In this document: positions 33,453 through 42,141 of the stretch, in pieces
Position numbering within the stretch: the first letter of the stretch is position 1
Layout of the letters: the number at the start of each line of letters is the position of its first letter
The notes under the pieces: generated by a model
The model's database searches: none
What the model was told of the DNA's origin: nothing
Seen by the model: only the letters and a program-made list of their open reading frames with translations
NCBI GenBank assembly: GCA_016706595.1
Contig: JADJJH010000002.1
Span: 744,001 to 808,000 of the forward strand
Direction: 5' to 3'
From: Bacteroidota bacterium
GTDB taxonomy: Bacteria; Bacteroidota; Bacteroidia; Chitinophagales; Chitinophagaceae
DNA: 64,000 nucleotides
Made by a program: the position numbers and the translations under genes

Positions 33453-34568
33453 ATGACCATTGGAATATTAAAGGAAGCGGCCGGTGAAAACCGAGTTTCG
33501 GCATTGCCCGAAATTGTAGCCAATTTTATAAAACTAAACGTAAATGTTGCGGTTGAAACCGGAGCAGGTGATAATGCTTTTGCAGCTGACGACGATTATA
33601 AAAAAGTAGGTGCAAGTATTCATTCGCGTAATGAAGTAATTGCTCAAGCCGATATCGTATTGTCGATTACACAGCCAACTGATACAAATTTCAAAGCGAA
33701 AGCAATATTATTAGGGGTTTTTCAGCCCCTTTTTAATTTTCAGCAAATGAAAGATTGGTCGGCTAAAGGCTATACCGTTTTTAGTATGGATACCATTCCA
33801 CGTACTACACGTGCGCAAGCGATGGACGTATTAAGTTCGCAAGCTAATATTGCAGGCTACAAAGCTGTATTGTTAGCGGCTACAAGTTATAGCAGATACT
33901 TTCCGATGTTTATGACGGCAGCAGGTAGCATTGCCCCGGCAAAAATGTTGATTTTGGGTGCTGGTGTTGCAGGCTTACAAGCTATTGCCACAGCTAAACG
34001 TTTAGGCGCAATTGTAGAAGTTTTTGATACGCGTCCTGCCGTGAAAGAAGAGGTAATGAGTTTGGGTGCAAAGTTTGTTGAAGTAGAAGGTGCTGCCGAT
34101 GCAAGTAAAGCGGGTGGATATGCCGTTGAGCAAACAGAAGAATTTTTACAACGTCAAAAACAACGTATAGCTGAGAGTGCCGCTAAAGCAGATATTATTA
34201 TCAGTACCGCACAAATACCTGGTAAAAAAGCGCCTATCTTAATTACTAAGGAAATGATTGCTGCCATGCGATCGGGTTCGGTGATTATTGATTTGGCAGC
34301 TTCAACCGGAGGCAATACCGAGCATACAAAAAACAATGAAACCGTGATGGTGAATAATGTAAGTATCATCGGTAATTCAAATTTAGCATCAATGCAACCT
34401 TCCGATGCTAGTAAAGTATACGGGAAAAATATTTTCAATTTCTTGAAACTGATTATTAATGCTGAAGGAAATATCAACTTAAATTTCGAGGATGACTTAG
34501 TAATTGGAACTTGTATTGTGCACGACGGAAAAATTGTGAACGAACGAACTGCGCAATTGATAAGCTAA
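33453..34568 (+). CDS. pntAA: NAD(P) transhydrogenase subunit alpha part 1 (NAD-binding, dI)
   Basis: The 371 residues form domain I of proton-translocating transhydrogenase. MTIGILKEAAGENRVSALPE opens it, KMLILGAGVAGLQAIATAKRLGAIVEVFDTRPAVKEEV is the NAD-binding Rossmann block, and SGSVIIDLAASTGGN follows. Here the alpha subunit is split into a soluble PntAA and a membrane PntAB, as in many Bacteroidota. With PntB it uses the proton gradient to pass hydride from NADH to NADP+. PntAB follows after 116 bp, which carries a short family C repeat at the stop. Confidence 0.92.
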   Translation: MTIGILKEAAGENRVSALPEIVANFIKLNVNVAVETGAGDNAFAADDDYKKVGASIHSRNEVIAQADIVLSITQPTDTNFKAKAILLGVFQPLFNFQQMKDWSAKGYTVFSMDTIPRTTRAQAMDVLSSQANIAGYKAVLLAATSYSRYFPMFMTAAGSIAPAKMLILGAGVAGLQAIATAKRLGAIVEVFDTRPAVKEEVMSLGAKFVEVEGAADASKAGGYAVEQTEEFLQRQKQRIAESAAKADIIISTAQIPGKKAPILITKEMIAAMRSGSVIIDLAASTGGNTEHTKNNETVMVNNVSIIGNSNLASMQPSDASKVYGKNIFNFLKLIINAEGNINLNFEDDLVIGTCIVHDGKIVNERTAQLIS

Positions 34569-34620
34569 TGTGCTGATATGCTGATTGGATAATTAGATAA
34601 TTAGTGAATTCGACAATTGA
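34569..34620. repeat. Family C gene-end repeat after pntAA
   Basis: Directly at the stop (TAATGTGCTGATATGCTG) and onward to ttagtgaattcgacaattga. Short copy inside the pnt operon. Confidence 0.45.
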
Positions 34621-34684
34621 AGATTGAAAATGAAACAGCTAACAAAATAACCCCTTAACAATAAAACAAAATAACATAAACCTC

Positions 34685-34996
34685 ATGGACAGCTTTATAG
34701 AATTTTTTACGACCAATTACAATATGATTACGATTGTAATCTTATCTATTTTTTTAGGCATTGAAGTGATTTCGCGTGTGCCATCGGTTTTGCATACACC
34801 CCTTATGAGTGGTGCTAATGCCATACATGGTGTGGTAATTATTGGTGCTATCATCGTTATGGGAGAAGCAGAACCAGACAACTATTTAGCATTAATCCTT
34901 GGATTTTTAGCGGTGATATTAGGAACCTTGAATGTGGTGGGTGGTTTTGTAGTTACCGATAGGATGTTGGAAATGTTTAAGAAAAAGAAGAAATAA
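34685..34996 (+). CDS. pntAB: NAD(P) transhydrogenase subunit alpha part 2 (membrane)
   Basis: This 103-residue protein has three membrane helices and the conserved FLGIEVISRVPSVLHTPLMSGANAIHGVVIIGA stretch, with a closing GFVVTDRMLEMFKKKK. It forms part of the proton channel (domain II) with PntB. In an ordinary operon pntB follows directly. Here a 640-bp cassette with a four-helix-bundle gene is inserted between them. Confidence 0.92.
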   Translation: MDSFIEFFTTNYNMITIVILSIFLGIEVISRVPSVLHTPLMSGANAIHGVVIIGAIIVMGEAEPDNYLALILGFLAVILGTLNVVGGFVVTDRMLEMFKKKKK

Positions 34997-35000
34997 GATT

Positions 35001-35092
35001 TTAAATTCGAAATACTAAAAACTAAATTCGAAGGGGCTAGGGCAAATTCTAAATTCGAATATCGAAATTCGAAGAGACGAGTACACATGATG
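35001..35092. repeat. Family B TTCGAA repeats, left flank of the four-helix-bundle cassette
   Basis: Two tandem phrases start a few bases after the pntAB stop: AAATTCGAAATACTAAAA/ACTAAATTCGAAGGGG, then AAATTCTAAATTCGAATATC/GAAATTCGAAGAG. They read as the reverse complement of the right flank (35521-35630). They also share words with the 22359-23438 array (ACTAAATTCTAATATC, TAAATTCGAAGGGG). Confidence 0.75.
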
Positions 35093-35132
35093 AAAATAGA
35101 GGAAGGAAGAAATGGAAATTGAACATTAAATT

Positions 35133-35507
35133 ATGAGTGAAACCAATAGAAAGGAATATGATTTAGAATTAAGAACATTGAAGTTTGCAAAAGAGGTTAG
35201 AGATTTTTGCATGGCGCTAAAGAAAGATGTAATCAATAGCGTGTATATAAAACAACTCATTCGCTCAAGCTCTTCGATTGGTGCAAATTATTTAGAAGCA
35301 AACGACAACTTAGGTGAAAAGGATTTAATGATGAGAGTTAGAATCTCGAGAAAGGAAGCAAAAGAAACAAAGTATTGGATTGAATTAATAATTACAGAAA
35401 CTGAAGATATAGAAATAAAACGAAAACAATTATTTACTGAAGCAAATGAACTCATGCTAATATTAGGCGCCATACTGAAAAAACTAACATTAAAAACAAA
35501 AATTTAA
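35133..35507 (+). CDS. Four-helix-bundle protein (S23 / 23S rRNA IVS-type)
   Basis: The 124-residue protein is the S23-like family first met inside intervening sequences of 23S rRNA: LRTLKFAKEVRDFCMALKKD, then IKQLIRSSSSIGANYLEAND, RVRISRKEAKETKYWIELI and the closing FTEANELMLILGAILKKL. It forms a pentameric four-helix bundle and may bind nucleic acid; its function is not settled. Here it is not in rRNA but sits between pntAB and pntB on the same strand, bracketed by inverted TTCGAA repeats. It is probably a mobile or selfish insertion, and it is still an open frame. Confidence 0.88.
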   Translation: MSETNRKEYDLELRTLKFAKEVRDFCMALKKDVINSVYIKQLIRSSSSIGANYLEANDNLGEKDLMMRVRISRKEAKETKYWIELIITETEDIEIKRKQLFTEANELMLILGAILKKLTLKTKI

Positions 35508-35520
35508 TTAACTACAAAAC

Positions 35521-35632
35521 ACCCCTTCGAATTGCTTTTCGAATTTCGAATTTAAACTATTAGACATTATAACTAACTCATAAACATATAACACCCCTTC
35601 GAATTTCGCTCTTCGAATTTCGAATTTAAATT
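35521..35632. repeat. Family B TTCGAA repeats, right flank of the four-helix-bundle cassette
   Basis: Two phrases, CACCCCTTCGAATTGC/TTTTCGAATTTCGAATTT at 35519-35555 and CACCCCTTCGAATTTCGC/TCTTCGAATTTCGAATTT at 35593-35630, mirror the left flank (AAATTCGAA...AAATTCGAAGGGG). The last ends ten bases before the pntB ATG. Confidence 0.75.
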
Positions 35633-35640
35633 TTTTATTT

Positions 35641-37047
35641 ATGCAAGACTTATTACTCAAAATATCATACTTAATTGGTTCAATCTCATTCATTGTGGGA
35701 TTAAAAATGCTTTCACACCCGGATACTGCCCGAAAAGGAAATTTGTACGCAGCAGTGGGTATGACAGTAGCCATTTTTGCAACCATCTTTTTATATACAA
35801 ATTCAGAGGGGCAACCTTTGGGGAATTTGATTTGGATATTTCTCGGACTCATCATTGGAACTGTGGTAGGTACTATGGCAGCCAAAAAAGTTCAAATGAC
35901 CGCCATGCCGCAAATGGTTAGTCTGTTTAATGGTATGGGTGGTGCATGTGCCGGTATTATTTCAATTGTAGAGTTTAAACACTTGATGCATGCAGGCACT
36001 ATCGAAGGCGAAGAACTAAAAGCACTTACCATTTTATTGGGCCTAGTAATCGGAACGGTTTCTTTCTTTGGATCAATGATTGCCTTTGGGAAATTGAATG
36101 GTAATATTAACGATAGAACATTACCCGGACAGCAAATTGTAAATGTAGGATTGATGCTGATTGTGGTGGTTTTATTAGTCATGATATTAATGGGTGGGAT
36201 TGCAGATCCTTATGTGTTATTTTATGCTTTATTAGCTGTGTCGGCTTTATACGGAATTTTATTTGTTATGCCAATTGGTGGAGCCGATATGCCGGTAGTA
36301 ATTTCATTATTGAATTCATTCACGGGTGTGGCTGCTGCTTGCGGTGGATTTTTGTATGATAATCCAGTAATGCTTACCGGTGGTATTTTAGTAGGAAGTG
36401 CAGGAACCATTTTAACGATATTGATGTGTAATGCCATGAATCGTTCATTAGTGAATGTAATTGTAGGTGCCTTTGGAGGAAACAAAGCGGGTGGTGCAGC
36501 CATGGAAGCGGGTGGTGCTTACAAAGAAATTTCATTAAGTGATTCGGCGGTTTTAATGGCGTATTCAAAACGCGTGGTAATTGTACCTGGTTATGGTTTG
36601 GCAGTTGCTCAAGCTCAACACATTTGTCATGAGTTAGAAAAAGTATTGGAAGAGAAAGATGTAGATGTAAAGTATGCCATTCACCCGGTAGCAGGTCGTA
36701 TGCCGGGCCATATGAATGTATTATTAGCTGAAGCCGATGTGCCTTACGAAAAATTATTGGAGATGGAGGAGATTAATCCAGAGTTTGCCAATACCGATGT
36801 AGTAATTATTTTGGGTGCGAATGATGTGGTAAATCCTGCCGCTAAGAATGATCCTGCTAGTCCGATTTATGGTATGCCGATTTTAGAAGTTGAAAATGCA
36901 ACCCATGTCATTGTAAACAAGCGAAGTATGAAGCCGGGCTATGCAGGTATTGAAAACGCCTTGTTCTTCCAACCAAAAACGTCGATGTTATTTGGCGATG
37001 CAAAAAAAGTATTACAAGATTTAGTAAGTGAGTTGAAGAATATGTAA
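35641..37047 (+). CDS. pntB: NAD(P) transhydrogenase subunit beta
   Basis: The 468-residue subunit has about nine membrane helices (residues 1-285) and the NADP-binding domain III with VIVPGYGLAVAQAQHICHELEKVL, VKYAIHPVAGRMPGHMNVLLAEADVPYE and NTDVVIILGANDVVNPAA. The N-terminus starts cleanly with MQDLLLKISYLIGSISF. It completes the transhydrogenase with pntAA and pntAB despite the cassette before it. Its expression probably depends on read-through of the cassette or on a promoter in the right flank. Confidence 0.93.
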   Translation: MQDLLLKISYLIGSISFIVGLKMLSHPDTARKGNLYAAVGMTVAIFATIFLYTNSEGQPLGNLIWIFLGLIIGTVVGTMAAKKVQMTAMPQMVSLFNGMGGACAGIISIVEFKHLMHAGTIEGEELKALTILLGLVIGTVSFFGSMIAFGKLNGNINDRTLPGQQIVNVGLMLIVVVLLVMILMGGIADPYVLFYALLAVSALYGILFVMPIGGADMPVVISLLNSFTGVAAACGGFLYDNPVMLTGGILVGSAGTILTILMCNAMNRSLVNVIVGAFGGNKAGGAAMEAGGAYKEISLSDSAVLMAYSKRVVIVPGYGLAVAQAQHICHELEKVLEEKDVDVKYAIHPVAGRMPGHMNVLLAEADVPYEKLLEMEEINPEFANTDVVIILGANDVVNPAAKNDPASPIYGMPILEVENATHVIVNKRSMKPGYAGIENALFFQPKTSMLFGDAKKVLQDLVSELKNM

Positions 37048-37196
37048 GAGAATAATAGGAATCCTGTTCTTTATCATACTAATTATTACTTTTATATTAA
37101 TACTCATGCTGCGTATGGGTGCAAACCAAGAATGTAGATTCTAAATTATTACATTTACGTTCTGTTAGTTTTTTACAACCACACAAAAATTATTTT

Positions 37197-37712
37197 ATGA
37201 TATCAGCCCCAAAACCCGGAGAATACCAACCTTATTTTGAACAATACATTAAAGAGGTTTCGGATGATGCCGATATACTTGCTTGGCTAGAGGATATTAT
37301 TATGGATACCGAAGAGATTATTCTTGCCTTGCCAAAAAGCAAGCATGAATATAGATATGCCGAAGGTAAGTGGACTATCAAAGAAATTTTACAACATTTG
37401 ATAGACACTGAACGAATTATGTGTTATCGAGCGATGTGTATTGCCCGTGGCGATCAAGCCTCCTTACCGGGTTTTGAAGAAGATGATTATGCAGCTAAAA
37501 GTTTTGCAAATAAGCGAACGGTAGATGCTTTACTGGATGAATTTGATATGGTTCGAAATTGTACCATAGCCCTATTTAAAAGTTTTGATACCAGTGTTTT
37601 AGAAACCATAGGCACCGCTAACGGAAAACAAATTAGTGTTCGGGCATTGGCGTATATAATTGCCGGACACGAATTGCATCATATGAAGGTGATACAGGAG
37701 AGGTATGTGTAG
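37197..37712 (+). CDS. DinB family protein
   Basis: The 171-residue four-helix protein has the DinB_2 metal triad: His in EILQHLIDTE and the two His of GHELHHMKVI near the C-terminus. WSxKEIL is present as KWTIKEILQH. Members are metal-dependent transferases, for example of mycothiol or bacillithiol, or of unknown role. I chose the ATG at 37197 (MISAPKPGEYQPYF). The longer frame from 37119 contains candidate -7 boxes (TACATTTA), so those codons are probably leader. Confidence 0.8.
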   Translation: MISAPKPGEYQPYFEQYIKEVSDDADILAWLEDIIMDTEEIILALPKSKHEYRYAEGKWTIKEILQHLIDTERIMCYRAMCIARGDQASLPGFEEDDYAAKSFANKRTVDALLDEFDMVRNCTIALFKSFDTSVLETIGTANGKQISVRALAYIIAGHELHHMKVIQERYV

Positions 37713-37797
37713 TAGGTGAGTAAGCAGTGAGCCAATTGGGCAGTGAAGAAGTATACAGTGAGGCATTAGGTAGGCGATAAATGTTATATTGGAATAG

Positions 37798-37835
37798 TTT
37801 AAAACTTCTTAATATGAAGTATCAAAAGTTTTAAA
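37798..37835. terminator. Hairpin after the DinB gene
   Basis: TTTAAAACTT at 37798-37807 and AAGTTTTAAA at 37826-37835 pair perfectly (10 bp) 86 bp past the stop. AT-only, so a weak terminator at best. Confidence 0.35.
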
Positions 37836-37849
37836 ACCACCATTACTTA

Positions 37850-37997
37850 CTTAGTGTCTGACCGAAAACTAAGTGTTTGATAAGAAAGCGTCAAATACGA
37901 GTAAGCTGAAGCCTGAAAATGGGGAGTTTACTTTGGTAAATGACCTATTTGAAAGGCGAGGATGACGATGTAGTTGGCGTTTTCTTGCAAACACTAC
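37850..37997. repeat. Family A palindromic element at the DUF4870 stop
   Basis: The centre is TTTACTTTGGTAAA at 37927-37940. The right end reads GGCGTTTTCTTGCAAACAC into the TAG stop of the DUF4870 gene. The copy at 60160-60314 has the same end (GGCGTTTTCTTGCAGGCAC then TAG). Confidence 0.65.
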
Positions 37998-38383
37998 TTA
38001 ATAATTCTCAAATTAAAAGGATATCGATACAACTTGCCTTCGCTGGCTTTAATGGTAGCAATGATGATTAATATTAATTCGATAATACCCAAAATGGCCA
38101 TCATAAATACACCTATGATAAGGAACATTAATACAAATGAAATGATGAATCCAATGGCCATGGTAATTTGAAAGTTCAATGATTCTTTGGCATGTTCACT
38201 TACAAAATTTGATTCATCCTTCTTGAGTAAATAAATAATCAAGGGCGGTAAAAACCCTCCGATTAAAAATACAAAAGCACCGGCCAAAGTTAAAATATGC
38301 GAAAGTAATGCCATTGTTTTTTCTTCCTGAGTTGGGGTTGTAGCCGGAAAAATTTCTTCGCCAAAAAGTTCTTGATTATCCAT
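37994..38383 (-). CDS. DUF4870 domain membrane protein
   Basis: The 129-residue protein has a hydrophilic N-terminus, then QEEKTMALLSHILTLAGAF, IYLLKKDESNFVSEHAKESLNFQI and two further membrane helices ending ASEGKLYRYPFNLRIIK. This is the DUF4870 pattern of four short membrane spans, function unknown. The stop codon is part of a family A palindrome, and the last three codons before it match the end of the aminotransferase gene (AAG TAG in both). Confidence 0.8.
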   Translation of the reverse strand: MDNQELFGEEIFPATTPTQEEKTMALLSHILTLAGAFVFLIGGFLPPLIIYLLKKDESNFVSEHAKESLNFQITMAIGFIISFVLMFLIIGVFMMAILGIIELILIIIATIKASEGKLYRYPFNLRIIK

Positions 38384-38544
38384 AGCACAGTTGATTAATA
38401 TTTTGTAAGATAATAATTTTCATTAACATGAGTGTTTCAAAAGTCAGAAGAATCTTTTTCACTGTCTGCCGCTAGGTAGGCACGCTAGGATGTTTGGGTA
38501 ATTCATTTGAATCTTATCCTCAACCATCATTATGTATTACTACA

Positions 38545-38679
38545 GGGCAACTTTAATAACCCCTCAGGCGAGGCATTCGGATTTTGCAATTCCGATAGCT
38601 ATCGGAAGCGTTTACTAGCGTAAATAAAGGATTTGTAAAATTCGAATAACGAAGCATCAGGGGTTATTAGAGATGTCCT
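38545..38679. repeat. Family A palindromic element at the hppD stop, carrying CCGATAGCTATCGG
   Basis: The centre is TTTACTAGCGTAAA at 38611-38624. Arms: GGGCAACTTTAATAACCCCT on the left, AGGGGTTATTAGAGATGTCC on the right, the last bases being the hppD stop. A perfect 18-bp palindrome TTCCGATAGCTATCGGAA at 38590-38607 is inserted in the left arm. Confidence 0.75.
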
Positions 38680-39808
38680 ACAAATTACCTCTAGCATCTT
38701 GCTCCAATTCCAACGCTTCAAACAAAGCTTTGAAATTTCCTTTACCAAAACTTTTAGCTCCTTTGCGTTGAATGATTTCGAAGAACATCGTTGGTCGGTC
38801 TTCAACGGGTTTGGTGAATATTTGTAAAAGATATCCTTCATCATCACGATCCACTAAGATGCCCAGTTTTTTAAGCGGTTCAAGGTCTTCATCAATATGA
38901 CCAACTCTATCAACCAATTCATCATAATACGATGTTGGAATATTTAAAAACTCTACACCTCTACTTTGTAATTTAGTTACTGTATCAATAATATTATCGG
39001 TAGCTACAGCTAAATGTTGTACACCTTCACCTTCATAAAAGTCGAGGTATTCTTCAACTTGTGATTTCTTTTTTCCTTCGGCAGGTTCGTTGATAGGGAA
39101 TTTTACATAACCATTTCCATTGCTCATTACCTTACTCATTAGCGCACTATACTCGGTAGAGATATCCTTATCATCAAAGCTTAAAATATTTTTAAAGCCC
39201 ATTACATCTTCGTAAAACTTCACCCAAGGATTCATTTGATTCCAACCAACATTACCCACGCAATGATCTACATATTTTAAACCAACAGATTCAGGATTAT
39301 AAGTGCTGCTTGCTTTTTTAAAGCCAGGCATAAATACGCCTTTATAATTTTTTCGTTCAACAAAAACGTGCACCACTTCGCCATAGGTATGGATTCCACT
39401 CATGCGAATCTCACCTTGGTCATCTTTTAAGGTATTAGGCTCCATATACGATTTTGCGCCACGCTTCATCGTTTGCTCATAAGCATCGTAGGCATCATCA
39501 ACCCATAGGGCTAGTACCTTAACGCCATCGCCATGTTTTTTATGATGTTCAGCAATCGGGTGATTTGAATTAAGTGGAGAGGTAAGCATCAATCTTATTT
39601 TATCTTGAGCAAGCACATAGGATACTCGGTCTTTTACACCTGTCTCAGGTCCGGCATATGCCAAAGTTTGAAACCCAAAAGCCGTTTTGTAATAATGCGC
39701 CGATTGCTTGGCATTACCTACATATAGTTCAACATAGTCGGTACCCAATAAAGGCAAAAAATCTTGTGTTGCACCCACAATTGGGTCTGTTGCTGTTATC
39801 GTTTCCAT
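38678..39808 (-). CDS. hppD: 4-hydroxyphenylpyruvate dioxygenase
   Basis: The 376-residue enzyme has the two VOC-fold halves of HPPD. The iron ligands are His182 (VDHCVGNV), His265 (VQHLAVATDNI) and Glu344 (MFFEIIQRKG). The C-terminal helix FKALFEALELEQ closes the site. It converts 4-hydroxyphenylpyruvate to homogentisate. HmgA is the next gene upstream on the same strand, 214 bp away, so the two catalyse consecutive steps of tyrosine breakdown. Confidence 0.95.
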   Translation of the reverse strand: METITATDPIVGATQDFLPLLGTDYVELYVGNAKQSAHYYKTAFGFQTLAYAGPETGVKDRVSYVLAQDKIRLMLTSPLNSNHPIAEHHKKHGDGVKVLALWVDDAYDAYEQTMKRGAKSYMEPNTLKDDQGEIRMSGIHTYGEVVHVFVERKNYKGVFMPGFKKASSTYNPESVGLKYVDHCVGNVGWNQMNPWVKFYEDVMGFKNILSFDDKDISTEYSALMSKVMSNGNGYVKFPINEPAEGKKKSQVEEYLDFYEGEGVQHLAVATDNIIDTVTKLQSRGVEFLNIPTSYYDELVDRVGHIDEDLEPLKKLGILVDRDDEGYLLQIFTKPVEDRPTMFFEIIQRKGAKSFGKGNFKALFEALELEQDARGNL

Positions 39809-40022
39809 TTTATTTCAATTTTCAATTTTCAATCTACAATTTTCAATCTTCAGTCTACAATTTTCAATCTTCAATTACGAATCCGATTACGTATCGGGTC
39901 AATTACGAATTATCAATGACGAATTACGGTGATTCTTCATCTAAAACGCCATATTATCTCATTATCACATTTACCAATTCACTAATTTTCTCATTAGCAT
40001 ATTATCTCATCGGCACATTAGC
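39809..40022. repeat. Low-complexity and family C repeats between hmgA and hppD
   Basis: No gene. The left part is a tandem of caattttcaatct(t/a) units (about 39815-39870). A cgaatccgattacgtatcggg segment follows, then cattatctcattatcacatttacc... to the hmgA stop. Confidence 0.6.
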
Positions 40023-41180
40023 TTACTCCGCCCAGCTCATCACATATTCTTTATCTTCAATACCTAAAGCATAATCGGTAAGTTGCAAAGGTCTAAAAGT
40101 ATCAACCATTACCGCAAGTTCAGGCGTATCTTTTTTACCTATACTTTTTTCAACGGCTCCTGGGTGTGGTCCATGAGGAATACCACTCGGATGCAAGGTG
40201 ATCATGCCTTTGGTTACATGTTTACGGCTCATAAATTCACCATCTACATAATACAACACTTCATCACTATCAATATTGCTATGATTATATGGGGCCGGAA
40301 TTGCATCAGGATGGTAATCGTATAAACGAGGTACAAACGAACAAATCACAAAATCTTTTCCATCAAAAGTTTGATGAACCGGTGGTGGTTGATGCACTCG
40401 TCCTGTGATCGGTTCAAAATCATGAATGCTGAAAATAAAAGGGTATTCGCAACCATCCCAACCTACTACGTCAAATGGATGTGTGCCGTAAGTGACAGGG
40501 TATAGCAATCCTTTCTTTTTAATACGAATTAAAAACTCACCGGTTTGGTCAATTGGATTTAAGTTTTCGGGTGTACGAATATCACGTTCGCAAAATGGCG
40601 AATGCTCCATCAATTGTCCGTACTTGCTTAAATAACGATTTGGAAATCGAATAGGTCCAAAACTTTCAACAATAAACAATCTGTTTTCTTGTGTTTCGAA
40701 AGTAATTTGATAAATGGTACCTCGAGGTAATACAATATAATCGCCATAGCTAAAAGGCAATTCGCCATATTGAGTAAGCATTTTACCGCGACCTTCATGA
40801 ATGAAAATCACTTCATCGGCATCTGCATTTTTATAAAAGTAGTCGGTCATACTATCCATTGGCGCAGCCAAGGTGATATGACAATCGTCGTTGATGAGTA
40901 TTGGTTTTCGGCTTTTCAAATAATCGCTCTCTGCTTTAATGCTAAATCCTTGAAAACTTCTATGTTTCAAAATATTTTCGGTAGCCGCCTTGGGATTTAC
41001 ATCGGTAGGTTCTTTGGTATCGATGATAATGGTTGGCGGATGAATATGATACAGCAAAGAATAATTTGAAGAAAATCCTTCAGTGCTAAAAAGTTGTTCA
41101 GAGTATAAACCTTCATTTTCTTTTTTAAATTGAGTATGACGTTTATGTGGAATTTTACCGAGTTGGGTATAGTGAGGCAT
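40023..41180 (-). CDS. hmgA: Homogentisate 1,2-dioxygenase
   Basis: The 385-residue protein matches HmgA: FVPRLYDYHPDAIPAPYNHSNIDSDEVLYYVDG carries the iron-ligand His and Glu region, and LHPSGIPHGPHPG supplies the last His. It opens the homogentisate ring to maleylacetoacetate. I chose the ATG at 41180 (MPHYTQLGKIPHKRHTQF). A longer frame to 41237 overlaps a -7 box, TACATTTG at 41199-41206, which sits 18 bp before this ATG. The later steps (maleylacetoacetate isomerase, fumarylacetoacetase) are not in the window. Confidence 0.93.
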   Translation of the reverse strand: MPHYTQLGKIPHKRHTQFKKENEGLYSEQLFSTEGFSSNYSLLYHIHPPTIIIDTKEPTDVNPKAATENILKHRSFQGFSIKAESDYLKSRKPILINDDCHITLAAPMDSMTDYFYKNADADEVIFIHEGRGKMLTQYGELPFSYGDYIVLPRGTIYQITFETQENRLFIVESFGPIRFPNRYLSKYGQLMEHSPFCERDIRTPENLNPIDQTGEFLIRIKKKGLLYPVTYGTHPFDVVGWDGCEYPFIFSIHDFEPITGRVHQPPPVHQTFDGKDFVICSFVPRLYDYHPDAIPAPYNHSNIDSDEVLYYVDGEFMSRKHVTKGMITLHPSGIPHGPHPGAVEKSIGKKDTPELAVMVDTFRPLQLTDYALGIEDKEYVMSWAE

Positions 41181-41198
41181 AAAATATTTTCTAAGTGA

Positions 41199-41206
41199 CA
41201 AATGTA
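41199..41206 (-). promoter_or_regulatory. hmgA: -7 box (TACATTTG) for hmgA
   Basis: Exact minus-strand match 18 bp before the chosen ATG. Confidence 0.5.
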
Positions 41207-41423
41207 CAATTTCGATTGGAAAATAATAACGGTACAACAGATGTTATTGATTTAATGATGAGAATCATGAGGGATAAAGAAAATGTTCACTAATCTGGCC
41301 AAAATTAGTTTATTCCAATCTGGCATACTTATTCAAATAGCGGAGAATGTTATTATTTTCTGAAAGCATCCTATGGTTATAGTCGACAGGTAATTGACCT
41401 CTCCACATTTCCGCCAAATCCAT

Positions 41424-41431
41424 TACTTTTG
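41424..41431 (+). promoter_or_regulatory. ftsE: -7 box (TACTTTTG) for ftsE
   Basis: Exact TAnnTTTG match 17 bp before the ATG at 41449. No TTG at the usual distance. Confidence 0.5.
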
Positions 41432-41448
41432 TCGCAAAGCAGCAAAGC

Positions 41449-42141
41449 ATGATAGAGCAGCAAATTGTATTGCAACTTAAAGAAGCCCAAATATATCAAG
41501 GCGGGGTTTTAATATTGGGTGATGTAAATCTTACCATTCGAAAGGGGGAGTTCGTATACCTGATTGGCAAAACCGGTTCGGGGAAATCGAGTTTGCTGAA
41601 AACTTTATATGGAAATATTCCTTTATTACGCGGCGAAGGCGAAGTGTGCGGATTTAATTTGCAAGATTTAACTTGGAAGAATGTACCTTTTTTACGTAGA
41701 AATTTGGGCATCGTATTCCAGGATTTTCAATTACTTACTGATAGAAATGTGAATGAAAATTTATTATTTGTTTTACGTGCAACCGGTTGGACAGATAAAA
41801 ACCTTATGCAAGAGAAAATAGATAATGTACTTGGCAAAGTAGGATTAAAAGGAAAAGGAAATAAAATGCCTTATGAGATGAGTGGTGGCGAACAACAACG
41901 AGTTGATATTGCCCGAGCCTTGCTGAATAATCCGAAATTGATTTTAGCCGATGAGCCTACAGGGAATCTCGATCCGGATACTTCGGATGGCATTATGCAA
42001 TTACTTCATTCTATTTGTGTTGATTATGGAACGGCAATTATTATGGCTACCCATGATTATACCATCATCCAAAAATTCCGTTCACGAATATTAAGAACAG
42101 AACACGGGAGGGTTGTTGATAATGCCAGTGTTGTGTACTAA
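41449..42141 (+). CDS. ftsE: Cell division ATP-binding protein FtsE
   Basis: The 230-residue ATPase has Walker A GKTGSGKSS at 40-48, the FtsE-type VFQDFQLL Q-loop, the signature MSGGEQQRVDIARAL, Walker B LILADEPTGNLD and the H-loop MATHDYTII. With FtsX it forms the complex that activates peptidoglycan hydrolases at the division site. FtsX is not next to it, which is usual in this phylum. The stop is flush with a family A palindrome. Confidence 0.88.
   Translation: MIEQQIVLQLKEAQIYQGGVLILGDVNLTIRKGEFVYLIGKTGSGKSSLLKTLYGNIPLLRGEGEVCGFNLQDLTWKNVPFLRRNLGIVFQDFQLLTDRNVNENLLFVLRATGWTDKNLMQEKIDNVLGKVGLKGKGNKMPYEMSGGEQQRVDIARALLNNPKLILADEPTGNLDPDTSDGIMQLLHSICVDYGTAIIMATHDYTIIQKFRSRILRTEHGRVVDNASVVY

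Noticed and set aside
36222..36503. ORF on the minus strand within pntB
   Set aside because: A shadow frame antisense to the clear pntB coding sequence.
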